A DNA stretch of 64,000 nt, taken from the NCBI GenBank assembly GCA_964352715.1, contig CAYGSU010000006.1, positions 1 to 64,000 of the forward strand. Reading direction: 5' to 3'. Positions 1-7,851 of this stretch are shown piece by piece. Numbering within the stretch: position 1 is the stretch's first letter; every line of letters begins with the position of its first letter. The notes under the pieces are model-generated. The model searched no databases, was not told where the DNA came from, and saw only the letters and a list, made by a program, of their open reading frames with translations. This DNA is from JAVKBW01 sp964352715. Lineage in GTDB: Bacteria; Pseudomonadota; Alphaproteobacteria; UBA8366; Aestuariispiraceae. The translations under genes and the position numbers were made by a program.

Positions 1-8
1 AGACTGCG

Positions 9-85
9 TGGTGGGCCCGGCAGGACTCGAACCTGCAACCAAACCGTTATGAGCGGTTGGCTCTAACCAATTGAGCTACGGGCCC
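9..85 (-). tRNA. tRNA-Ile2 (anticodon CAU), probably lysidine-modified
   Basis: Read on the minus strand, the segment folds as a complete cloverleaf with an acceptor stem starting GGGCCCG, a D arm, a five-pair anticodon stem, a TTCGAGT T-loop and an encoded CCA end (9-11). The seven-base anticodon loop is CTCATAA, so the anticodon is CAU (complement of 49-51). CAU can belong to initiator Met, elongator Met or AUA-reading Ile. The GGGCCC acceptor and the lack of initiator features fit the Ile2 type, whose C34 is converted to lysidine by TilS. That choice between Ile and elongator Met is inference. It lies downstream of rpoD on the same strand. Confidence 0.85.
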
Positions 86-122
86 GTCACCAGGCAGCGA
101 ATGGCGAGGACCATATCCGGTC

Positions 123-671
123 TTATCCATCGTGAAAAGACGAAGAAGCGCCCTGTAGGGGCTCTATATCCCGTTCCAGAATCACGCTTGGGAAAGCCAC
201 GTCATCTTTAATTGGCACATCGATAGCGCGGACCCGGGCAAAGCCCAGTTTTTCATAGAACGATACGGCGTTGAGGCTTGAATAGACCTGAAACCGGCGA
301 AACCCTGCCGCCGTCGCTTCATCGCAGCACCGGCAATACAGCAGTCTGCCGACCCCTTTGCCCGCGGCCTCCGGCGTGACGGCGAAGTGTCTGATATGGG
401 CCATTCCGGCGATAACCGCCCCGCTGCCCGGCGTATTTTCGCTCCACCCGCCACACCCGGCGGGCTGTCCGTTATCGGAAACGATGAAGTATCGGCCCGA
501 CGTCAAAAGTGCAGGATTCGGTCTGGTGATGGCGGCCAGAGCTGCCTGCCAGACGTCGGGGTCATAAGCATCGGCCATCAATTCGGAGTACGACCGATGC
601 ACGATGTCGGCGACAACCGGTTCATCGCCGATTGTCGTGACCCGCAGGCTTAATGACAAACCGCCGCCCAC
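123..671 (-). CDS. GNAT family N-acetyltransferase
   Basis: This is a 182-residue single-domain protein. The acetyl-CoA pyrophosphate-binding motif A is visible as AAGKGVGRLL at residues 102-111, preceded by the usual beta strand (IRHFAVTPE). The motif B region ends in SFYEKLGF near residues 137-144, typical of GNAT enzymes. The substrate cannot be told from sequence. The frame opens at a GTG (671) eight bases after the rpoD stop, with no good Shine-Dalgarno sequence. The TTG at 659, which would remove the Gly-rich MGGG, is an equally possible start. It probably rides on the rpoD transcript. Confidence 0.85.
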   Translation of the reverse strand: MGGGLSLSLRVTTIGDEPVVADIVHRSYSELMADAYDPDVWQAALAAITRPNPALLTSGRYFIVSDNGQPAGCGGWSENTPGSGAVIAGMAHIRHFAVTPEAAGKGVGRLLYCRCCDEATAAGFRRFQVYSSLNAVSFYEKLGFARVRAIDVPIKDDVAFPSVILERDIEPLQGASSSFHDG

Positions 672-679
672 ACAGGCAT

Positions 680-2683
680 TCAGTGATCGAGGAAGCTGCG
701 CAGCTTCCTGGACCGCGACGGGTGCTTCAGCTTGCGCAGGGCTTTGGCCTCGATCTGCCGGATGCGTTCGCGGGTAACCGAGAACTGCTGGCCGACTTCT
801 TCAAGCGTATGGTCGGTGTTCATACCGATACCGAACCGCATCCGCAGCACCCGTTCCTCGCGCGCCGTCAGCGACGCCAGAACGCGGGTTGTGGTTTCCC
901 GCAGGTTCGACTGAATGGCCGCATCGGCCGGCAGAATGGCGTTCTTGTCTTCGATGAAATCGCCGAGATGGCTGTCTTCTTCGTCACCGATCGGGGTTTC
1001 AAGGCTGATCGGTTCTTTCGCGATTTTCAGAACCTTGCGCACTTTCTCAAGCGGCATGCCCAGCTTTTCAGCCAGTTCTTCCGGCGTCGGCTCGCGACCG
1101 ATTTCGTGCAGCATCTGCCGCGATGTACGGACCAGCTTGTTGATCGTTTCGATCATGTGCACGGGAATGCGGATCGTCCGCGCCTGGTCGGCGATCGACC
1201 GGGTAATCGCCTGCCGGATCCACCATGTTGCATAGGTCGAGAACTTGTAGCCACGTCGGTATTCGAACTTATCGACGGCCTTCATCAGGCCGATATTGCC
1301 TTCCTGGATAAGATCGAGGAACTGCAAACCACGGTTCGTGTACTTCTTGGCGATCGAAATAACCAGACGCAGGTTGGCTTCGACCATTTCCTTCTTCGCG
1401 CGGGCGGCTTCTCGCTCACCCTTCTGCACGGTCTGGGTAATACGCCGGAATTCGGCAATCGGCATCGACACTTCAGTTGCAATATCCGAAATGTCATTGC
1501 GGATGGAGTCGATTTTCGGGCCGCTTTTTTCAACGAATTTCTGCCAGGCCTTTGAGCTGCCCGCAACATCGCCCGGCCAGTTCGGATCAAGCTCGTGCCC
1601 GTAGTAGGATTCCAGAAAATCCTCGCGCTTGACCTTCACGTCGGTCGCCAGCCGCAGCAGCGATCCTTCATGTCCCGTCAGACGCCTGTTCAACTGGTAA
1701 AGCTGTTCAACCAGCTGCTCGATCCGCATGTTGTTCAGGCGAACCAGTTTCATCAGGTCAATCAGGTCACGCTTGTGCTTGTCATACGTGCGTTCGGTGG
1801 ATTTCGAGACTTCCTCGCCATTCTGAATGGCGATCAGCCGCTTGTCCTGTGCCCGCTGCAGTTTGGTGTAGGTTGAGGCGATCTGCTCGAACCGCTCCAG
1901 AATTTCCGGTTTGAGCATCTGTTCCATCGCCGCAAGCGACATGGAATTGTCGTCGCCATCCGGATCATCACCATCGGTGTCATCACCGTCGGTATTGGCA
2001 TCGTCGCCGGATTCAGCAGATTTTGCCTCTGCGCCGTCTTCCTTTTTCTCGGGACTCTGTACGACGGGTGCGCCCGGAACCGTCGGCGGTGGCGGCGGAA
2101 CAATCTCGCCGTCGGGGCCCTGGTTCATCGTGGCGTCGAGATCAATGACGTCACGCAGCAGCATGTTGCCTTCCTGCAGACGGTCATGCCATTCGCTGAT
2201 TGCGCGCATCGTCAGCGGGCTTTCGCACAGGGCGCCGATCATCTTCTCGCGGCCGGCCTCGATCCGCTTGGCAATCGCGATTTCGCCTTCACGCGACAGC
2301 AGTTCGACCGACCCCATTTCGCGCAGATACATCCGCACCGGGTCATCGGTTCTGCCGACATCGTCATCGGCGATGTTGCCGGCGACTGCGCCGCTGGTTT
2401 CCTGTTCCTTGGCTGCGGGGGCGTCCCCGTCGGATTCCTGCTCTTCGGAATCGACCACATTGATGCCCATTTCAGAGAACATGGTCATCGTGTCTTCGAT
2501 CTGTTCGGAAGAAACCTGATCGTGCGGCAGGGCTTCGTTGAGCTCGTCGATGGTAATAAAACCGCGCTCTTTACCTTTGACGGCCAGCTTCTTTACAGCC
2601 TGTTCCACGCCATCCATCAACGGGCCGTCTGTCTGCTCGTCCGAGCTTTCCTGCCGTTCCGTTGTTTCCGCTTTGCTCGCCAT
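680..2683 (-). CDS. rpoD: RNA polymerase primary sigma factor RpoD (sigma-70)
   Basis: The 667-residue protein has the full domain set of a group 1 sigma factor. Region 1.1 lies at about 25-105 and region 1.2 starts at DPVRMYLREMG (114-124). A long non-conserved region follows, then region 2 (436-505, including the -10-binding RGYKFSTYATWWIRQAI stretch), region 3 (about 506-590) and the region 4 helix-turn-helix near VTRERIRQIEAKALRKLK. Translation ends in the conserved KLRSFLDH. Within the non-conserved region residues 225-247 form an Asp/Gly-rich tract with repeated DGDD, and there is a proline run at 196-200. It directs housekeeping transcription. Its neighbour dnaG upstream on the same strand matches the classic macromolecular-synthesis pairing, here with a 204-base gap. 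Confidence 0.99.
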   Translation of the reverse strand: MASKAETTERQESSDEQTDGPLMDGVEQAVKKLAVKGKERGFITIDELNEALPHDQVSSEQIEDTMTMFSEMGINVVDSEEQESDGDAPAAKEQETSGAVAGNIADDDVGRTDDPVRMYLREMGSVELLSREGEIAIAKRIEAGREKMIGALCESPLTMRAISEWHDRLQEGNMLLRDVIDLDATMNQGPDGEIVPPPPPTVPGAPVVQSPEKKEDGAEAKSAESGDDANTDGDDTDGDDPDGDDNSMSLAAMEQMLKPEILERFEQIASTYTKLQRAQDKRLIAIQNGEEVSKSTERTYDKHKRDLIDLMKLVRLNNMRIEQLVEQLYQLNRRLTGHEGSLLRLATDVKVKREDFLESYYGHELDPNWPGDVAGSSKAWQKFVEKSGPKIDSIRNDISDIATEVSMPIAEFRRITQTVQKGEREAARAKKEMVEANLRLVISIAKKYTNRGLQFLDLIQEGNIGLMKAVDKFEYRRGYKFSTYATWWIRQAITRSIADQARTIRIPVHMIETINKLVRTSRQMLHEIGREPTPEELAEKLGMPLEKVRKVLKIAKEPISLETPIGDEEDSHLGDFIEDKNAILPADAAIQSNLRETTTRVLASLTAREERVLRMRFGIGMNTDHTLEEVGQQFSVTRERIRQIEAKALRKLKHPSRSRKLRSFLDH
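690..709. repeat. Perfect 20-bp palindrome at the 3' end of rpoD
   Basis: The bases AGGAAGCTGC are followed directly by their reverse complement, inside the last codons of rpoD (RKLRSFL). In RNA this would form a strong hairpin. No U-tract follows, so it is not a standard intrinsic terminator. Confidence 0.6.
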
Positions 2684-2887
2684 ACTATCGCCTTTTCAAA
2701 TCGCCGCCTGGGCGGCAGATCGGTTAAGCCATACCAACACACAACATAAATGTGCACCGATCAGATTCCGTCTGACCGATTGATATAGCGTTTTAACGAC
2801 GCGCGCCAATGCCGCCAGGGCCACGCGCCTTAAAAATACTTACCCCCAAACAACAGGCCGAACGCTAGAAACTCGCGACATCTGCCC
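2684..2887. other. dnaG-rpoD intergenic region
   Basis: There are 204 non-coding bases between the dnaG stop and the rpoD start. This is long enough to hold an rpoD promoter independent of dnaG. I could not pick a convincing -35/-10 pair on the minus strand. A weak dyad (TCAGA, five bases, TCTGA) lies near 2761-2777. Confidence 0.4.
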
Positions 2888-4747
2888 TTATCCGTCCTGT
2901 TCATCGGAAAACGAAACTGTTTCCCCGGCGCTATAGACCTTGTGAAGCGCCACTATCCCCCGATGGTTCTTGTCATGATCGCTGCCAACACCGCCTGCCG
3001 ACGACCGTAACTCGTTCTGCAATGCTTCCTGCGAGCGTATCCTGATGATGTCATCCAGCCCTTCTTGTGCCTTCTCTAGCGATGCGCCGGGCCGGGCCGA
3101 AACATCCAGCGCATAAACCCGTCGGTCCCGTACGGACCTTAATACTGATTCAAAGTCGCTCCCTGCGAAGTGGTGATCAACCGCTTCAACGTCAAGCTCG
3201 GAGTCGGAAAGCGCAAGGTTTTGAAGGCCCTGCCGCAGCTTGTCAAGATCGTCGTCAAAGGCGATCCGGTCGATCGTCTCTACATAATCAGGCAATAGCT
3301 GTGGATGGTTCGCCAAAATCGCGAGCACAACCTGCTGCGAACGCCTCGGCAGGACCAGCCGCATCGTCGGCAGCGACGCCGTCGGCGGCTCTGGCTGCGC
3401 ATAGGGCCGCGAATAGCCGCGGTCGTTTCGCCGCCCCGGCGGGGTATAGGCCCGTTTGGCCGGCTGCCGTTTAAAGGCCTCCCACAGGCGATCGCTGAAC
3501 TGCCGATGATATTGCTTGCGGACCGCTTCATCGCCGATCCGCCCGGCGATATCGTGCAGCCGTCTTTCCAGCGACGCCCGGCGTTCAGGTGTGTCGACAG
3601 GTGTATGGGCCCATTCCTGCTCCCAAAGAACCTTGTCCAGCGGCGACGCAGCATCAACAAGCGCTGAAAACGCCGTCAGTCCCTGGCTGCGCACCAGCGT
3701 GTCGGGGTCTTCACCCGGCGGAAGAAACACGAACCGCAGGCTTTTGCCGGGCTGCAACAGCGGCAGCGCACGTTCGGCAGCACGAAACGCCGCCCTGCGG
3801 CCCGCTTCATCGCCGTCGAGACAAAGCACAGGTTCGTCAACCAGCCGCCACAGATCTTCCAGATGGCCTTCGGTCAAGGCCGTGCCCAGCGGCGCAACTG
3901 CGGCAGCATGACCGGCTTCCGCCAGAGCGATGACGTCAAGATATCCTTCCACGACAACCAGTGGCTGACCGTCATAGGCGGGCTGGCGGGCGTTATGGCG
4001 ATTGTACAGCGTACGGCCCTTGTCGAATAACGGCGTATCCGGCGAATTGATGTATTTGCCGACGCCGACGGCCTTGGCATCGCCCATGAACCGGCCGCCG
4101 AAGGCAATGGTGCGGCCGCGTTTGTCGGCGATGGGAAACAGAATCCGGTTCCGGAACATCGCATAGGGAGATCCGCCGCGATCGGACCGCCGAAGCAGTC
4201 CGGCCTCAATCAGCAGCCCGGCATCGACTTTCTGTTCCTTCATCGCCGAAGCAAAGGCGGCGCCATCCTCCGGCGCGAAGCCGAGGCCAAACGAGCGGAT
4301 TGTGTTCTCCTTCAAGCCACGCTGTTCCAGATAGGCTCTCGCCTCGCGTCCGGCCGGGCCTTGAAGCTGTTTCTGATACCAGGTGGCGGCAATGCCGGCG
4401 ATATCCGTCAGCCCGGCGCGAACCTCGTCGCGCTCGCGCTGTTCCGGCGTTCGTTCCGGCATGTCGAGACCCGCCTCGCCGGCCAGCCGCTCAACCGCTT
4501 CGGGAAAGCTCACGCCTTCCATTTTCATGATCCACGAGAAGTGATCGCCATGTTCGCCCGTTGCAAAGCAATGAAAATCGCCCTTGTCTTCGCGCACATG
4601 GAAGGACGGCGTTTTTTCGTTTGCGAATGGCGACAGGCCCCAGAAATCGCCCCGCCCGCGCTGTTTCAACTGGACCCGTTTACCGACAAGCCCGACCAGA
4701 GACACACGATTGCGGATATCGTCCAGAAATCCCGGCGGAAAGCTCAT
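2888..4747 (-). CDS. dnaG: DNA primase DnaG
   Basis: This makes the RNA primers for replication together with the DnaB helicase. The ATG at 4747 gives 619 residues beginning MSFPPGFLDDIRNRV, the usual DnaG start, with AGAGG just upstream. An in-frame GTG at 4786 would add 13 unconserved residues. The N-terminal CHC2-like domain is recognisable (FWGLSPFANEKTPSF, then DFHCFATGEHGD), but the expected zinc ligands are mostly replaced. The TOPRIM core is intact, with VVVEGYLD and the CLDGDEAG metal site. The C-terminal part is the DnaB-interaction region, less conserved. The start region is divergent from the cupin gene, so the two may share a compact promoter region. Confidence 0.97.
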   Translation of the reverse strand: MSFPPGFLDDIRNRVSLVGLVGKRVQLKQRGRGDFWGLSPFANEKTPSFHVREDKGDFHCFATGEHGDHFSWIMKMEGVSFPEAVERLAGEAGLDMPERTPEQRERDEVRAGLTDIAGIAATWYQKQLQGPAGREARAYLEQRGLKENTIRSFGLGFAPEDGAAFASAMKEQKVDAGLLIEAGLLRRSDRGGSPYAMFRNRILFPIADKRGRTIAFGGRFMGDAKAVGVGKYINSPDTPLFDKGRTLYNRHNARQPAYDGQPLVVVEGYLDVIALAEAGHAAAVAPLGTALTEGHLEDLWRLVDEPVLCLDGDEAGRRAAFRAAERALPLLQPGKSLRFVFLPPGEDPDTLVRSQGLTAFSALVDAASPLDKVLWEQEWAHTPVDTPERRASLERRLHDIAGRIGDEAVRKQYHRQFSDRLWEAFKRQPAKRAYTPPGRRNDRGYSRPYAQPEPPTASLPTMRLVLPRRSQQVVLAILANHPQLLPDYVETIDRIAFDDDLDKLRQGLQNLALSDSELDVEAVDHHFAGSDFESVLRSVRDRRVYALDVSARPGASLEKAQEGLDDIIRIRSQEALQNELRSSAGGVGSDHDKNHRGIVALHKVYSAGETVSFSDEQDG

Positions 4748-4851
4748 AAAACCTCTATACGCGGATAAGACTTTTGCCCGTGACACAATCGATCAACGCG
4801 CTGAATGCCTATATGGTACGCCTCCTGACCGGTGAAAAAAGGAAAATCACG

Positions 4852-5331
4852 ATGAAACAGCAAAAACCCGCGATTGATCCGATGTCCTTGCCGGCGCGCA
4901 AGGGAACCGGGTACCCGAAGGAACACGCCAGGCAGATTGCCGACCGCGAAAAGCGGGCGCTGGGAGATGCCTTCGGCCTGACGCAGTTCGGCGTCAACCT
5001 GACCCGTCTTCCACCCGGTGAAATTTCCTCGCAGCGCCACTGGCATTCCAGCGAGGATGAGTTCGTTTATATCGTCGAAGGCGAGGTAACGCTGCTCACC
5101 GACGAGGGCGAAACCGTGATGACTGCCGGTATGGTTGCCGGGTTCCCGGCAGGCGTCGAGAACGGCCATCAGCTGGTTAACAAGTCTTCGCAGACCGCCG
5201 TTTACCTGGAAGTCGGCACGCGGTCAGAGGCAGACGAAGGTCACTATCCCGACTGCGATATGCACGCCATCAGGAAACCCGGCGAACGCTACGTCTTCAC
5301 CCGAAAGGACGGCTCGTCGTTTACCGACTGA
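4852..5331 (+). CDS. Single-domain cupin protein
   Basis: The 159-residue protein carries both cupin motifs. Motif 1 appears as RHWHSSEDEFVYIVEG (His-x-His, then Glu, then Gly) and motif 2 as GFPAGVENGHQLVN (Pro-x-Gly, His, Asn), so a metal-binding site with three His and one Glu is present. The enzymatic role or ligand is not identifiable; many relatives are annotated only as cupins or as sugar/polyketide-type isomerases. The ATG at 4852 is chosen because AAAAGGAAAA lies just upstream. An in-frame extension back to 4774 would run over the dnaG start. It is transcribed divergently from dnaG. Confidence 0.85.
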   Translation: MKQQKPAIDPMSLPARKGTGYPKEHARQIADREKRALGDAFGLTQFGVNLTRLPPGEISSQRHWHSSEDEFVYIVEGEVTLLTDEGETVMTAGMVAGFPAGVENGHQLVNKSSQTAVYLEVGTRSEADEGHYPDCDMHAIRKPGERYVFTRKDGSSFTD

Positions 5332-5344
5332 CGTCAGGCAGCCT

Positions 5345-5818
5345 TCAGACGTCGTGATTGGGCCGGTCGTATTTCACGAATGGCGACAGGGTCGCGATAC
5401 GGTCGTAGAGCTGGCGGGCGGTCGCATTGAATTCCTGGGTCAGCCAGTAGACCGCGGGGCTGCCTTGTTTGTCGGCTGCAGCATACACCGCCTCAATCAG
5501 CGCCCGACCCAGACCGGTACCCCGGCAGGCAGGGTCGACATACAGGTCCTGCAGATAACAGACGTCCTCGATCTTCCAGCCATGGCGGTGAAAGTAGTAG
5601 TGCACAAGACCACTGGGTTTGCCGTTCACTTCTGCGATCATGCCGCGAAATTCGTTTGGCGCACCGGCATTACCTGCCAGCATTCTGTCGAAACTGGATC
5701 GGTAGATTTCTTCCGGCAGGGTGGATTCGTAGAAGGCTAGATAGGCTTTCCAGAGAGGGCGCCATGCGGCTTCGTCTTTCGCCACGAGAGGCCGGATAAT
5801 GATTTCGTTCTTTGCCAT
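5345..5818 (-). CDS. GNAT family N-acetyltransferase
   Basis: This 157-residue protein is a compact GNAT domain. The acetyl-CoA-binding motif is seen as CRGTGLGRALIEAV, preceded by LQDLYVDP, and the C-terminal half has the QEFNATARQLYDRI helix typical of motif B. Relatives include diamine- or amino-acid-type acetyltransferases, but I cannot assign a substrate. It starts only four bases after the YqeY stop on the same strand, so the two are probably one transcript. It is convergent with the cupin gene, whose stop is 13 bases away. Confidence 0.87.
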   Translation of the reverse strand: MAKNEIIIRPLVAKDEAAWRPLWKAYLAFYESTLPEEIYRSSFDRMLAGNAGAPNEFRGMIAEVNGKPSGLVHYYFHRHGWKIEDVCYLQDLYVDPACRGTGLGRALIEAVYAAADKQGSPAVYWLTQEFNATARQLYDRIATLSPFVKYDRPNHDV

Positions 5819-5822
5819 GCTG

Positions 5823-6284
5823 TCAGGAAAGCTCCGCCTTAACGGCGGCGGCGGCCTTGCCGAAATCCATTTTTCCGGCGTAGTGGCTGCGCAGAGCCGC
5901 CATCACCGCGCCCATTTCCTTGATGCTTGTCGCCTCGATATCGGCGATCGTGCTTGAAATCGCCTTGCGCATGGCAGCATCATCCATCTGTTCCGGCAGA
6001 AACTTCTGAATGACGGCAATTTCAGCGGCCTCGCGTTCGGCAAGCTCCAGCCGGCCTCCCTGTTCATACAGGGAAATGCTTTCGCGCCGCTGCTTAACCA
6101 TGGTCTGCAGCATTGCGAGAATTTCCTCATCGGATACGCCCTCGGTTTCGCCCTTGCCTCGCGCGGCAATGTCCCGATCTTTCAGCGCAGCCATGATCAA
6201 CCGGATTGTGCTGGTCGATACCGGCTCTTTTGTTTTCAGGGATTCTTTCAGAGCCTGATTGATTCTGCTGCGAATTTCCGACAT
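5823..6284 (-). CDS. GatB/YqeY domain-containing protein
   Basis: The 153-residue protein is a YqeY family member. It starts MSEIRSRINQALKES, has the DRDIAARGKGE segment, the MLQTMVKQRRESISLYEQGGR helix and ends in AVKAELS. The fold matches the tRNA-binding tail of GatB, the amidotransferase that makes Gln-tRNA and Asn-tRNA, but stand-alone YqeY has no settled function. It lies divergently from carA across 191 bases, a neighbour pair common in alphaproteobacteria. Confidence 0.95.
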   Translation of the reverse strand: MSEIRSRINQALKESLKTKEPVSTSTIRLIMAALKDRDIAARGKGETEGVSDEEILAMLQTMVKQRRESISLYEQGGRLELAEREAAEIAVIQKFLPEQMDDAAMRKAISSTIADIEATSIKEMGAVMAALRSHYAGKMDFGKAAAAVKAELS

Positions 6285-6370
6285 TTGCCCCTCCGGCAGT
6301 GCAGTCCGATTGCTGCGAAAGATCGGAGATTATTCCACGCTCCTGCTTTTGGCAAATACGATCGGATCGC

Positions 6371-6398
6371 TTAACGCCTTGAATTAAAACGATATAAT
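6371..6398 (+). promoter_or_regulatory. Candidate sigma-70 promoter for carA
   Basis: A perfect TATAAT hexamer lies at 6393-6398. TTAACG at 6371-6376 is a 4/6 match to the -35 consensus with 16 bases between. The region is AT-rich relative to its surroundings and lies about 80 bases before the carA start. No ArgR or PyrR-type leader was recognised. Confidence 0.45.
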
Positions 6399-6475
6399 AA
6401 TTTTCTGCCGGGTTGATTTTCCGGCTGTGATCGCCTATTTGTCTTGTCCGATCAGCGGGTTACCAAGGACTATCC

Positions 6476-7645
6476 ATGACCGAAGCAACAACGCCGCAAA
6501 CGCCGCCGCCGGGTGCGACGGCGGCATTGGTTCTGAGCGATGGCTCGGTCTATTGGGGCAATGGGGTCGGGGCAGCCGTTAAGACTGTCGGAGAAATCTG
6601 CTTCAACACATCGATCACCGGCTATCAGGAAATCATGACTGACCCTAGCTATGCCGGTCAGATCATCACCTTCACCTTCCCGCATATCGGCAATGTCGGC
6701 ACGAATCTGGAAGACATTGAAACCACCACGCCGGCGGCCCGTGGCTGCATTCTTCGTGCGGATATTACCGAACCATCGAACTTTCGCGCCATCAGTCATC
6801 TCGACGGCTGGCTGAAAGCGCAGGACCTGCCCGGTATAACCGGCCTCGATACGCGCGCGCTTACCGCCAGAATTCGTGACAAGGGCGCACCGTCGGGCGT
6901 TCTGATCCACGCGCCGAACGGCGATTTCGATATCCCGGCGCTGATTGCGGAAGCCCGGAACTGGCCGGGCCTGAAAGGTATGGACCTTGCGAAGGACGTA
7001 TCGTGCACCCAATCCTACGAATGGACCGAGACTCCCTGGAAACTGGGGACCGGGTTCGGCCGGCTTGAAGACCCGAGATACAAGGTCGTCGCCGTCGACT
7101 TCGGCGCCAAGCGCAATATTCTGAGATGTCTGGCCGGCCTTGGCTGCCATGTGACGGTTGTGCCGGCAACGGCGACAGCGGAAGAAATATTGCAGAAAAA
7201 CCCCGATGGCGTATTCCTCGCCAACGGCCCCGGCGACCCCGCTGCAACCGGCGTCTATGCGGTACCGATGGTTCAGGACATTCTGAAAACCGATATCCCG
7301 GTTTTCGGCATCTGCCTTGGCCACCAGATTCTGGCGCTCGCGCTGGGCGGAAAAACCGAAAAAATGCATCTCGGCCATCGCGGTGCAAACCACCCGGTCA
7401 AGGACCTGGAAACCGGCAAGGTGGAAATCACCAGCCAGAACCACGGTTTTGTCGTGCTGGAAGACAGCCTGCCGGACACGGTAGAAAAGACCCATGTCTC
7501 GCTGTTTGACGGATCGCTTGAAGGCATCAAGGTCAAGGACCGGCCGGTATTTTCAGTGCAGTACCACCCGGAAGCCAGCCCGGGCCCGCAAGATTCGCAT
7601 TACCTGTTCGAACGCTTCGTCTATCATATGGAAGCGAACCGTTAG
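6476..7645 (+). CDS. carA: Carbamoyl-phosphate synthase small (glutaminase) subunit
   Basis: CarA hydrolyses glutamine and channels ammonia to CarB, supplying carbamoyl phosphate for both arginine and pyrimidine synthesis. The 389-residue protein has the CarA-specific N-terminal domain (up to about residue 190, with FNTSITGYQEIMTDPSYAGQ). The class I glutamine amidotransferase domain follows, with nucleophile Cys280 in FGICLGHQ and the His-Glu pair in YHPEASPGP near the C-terminus. Length is normal. It lies just upstream of carB on the same strand; argJ, argD and argF are elsewhere in the window and use the same pathway. Confidence 0.99.
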   Translation: MTEATTPQTPPPGATAALVLSDGSVYWGNGVGAAVKTVGEICFNTSITGYQEIMTDPSYAGQIITFTFPHIGNVGTNLEDIETTTPAARGCILRADITEPSNFRAISHLDGWLKAQDLPGITGLDTRALTARIRDKGAPSGVLIHAPNGDFDIPALIAEARNWPGLKGMDLAKDVSCTQSYEWTETPWKLGTGFGRLEDPRYKVVAVDFGAKRNILRCLAGLGCHVTVVPATATAEEILQKNPDGVFLANGPGDPAATGVYAVPMVQDILKTDIPVFGICLGHQILALALGGKTEKMHLGHRGANHPVKDLETGKVEITSQNHGFVVLEDSLPDTVEKTHVSLFDGSLEGIKVKDRPVFSVQYHPEASPGPQDSHYLFERFVYHMEANR

Positions 7646-7651
7646 GGTGTC

Positions 7652-7732
7652 ATGAAACAGGCTTTCCTGTTCATAGCGAATATCGCGGCCTGCATCGCCG
7701 TCTTCGTGCTCCTGATGTATCTGTTCCGGTGA
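7652..7732 (+). CDS. Possible 26-residue single-helix membrane peptide between carA and carB
   Basis: An ATG seven bases after the carA stop opens a 26-codon frame ending TGA. It is preceded by AGGG at a reasonable spacing, the G-rich stretch partly overlapping the carA stop region. The product starts with Met-Lys-Gln and is then almost entirely hydrophobic (Ile, Ala, Val, Phe, Leu), ending in an Arg. This would make one membrane helix. No family is recognised. It could be a chance frame in the carA-carB spacer; only conservation or ribosome profiling can decide. Confidence 0.35.
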   Translation: MKQAFLFIANIAACIAVFVLLMYLFR

Positions 7733-7851
7733 ATCGCGGTTCCGCCCTAAAAAGAATCGGTTTACCGGCTGGCATTATCGGGACGAGTCCTGTACACCCC
7801 GCTTGGTCCGCCGGGCCACTCCGTTAAAACTTCGCCAGCGAGACGATTTTC

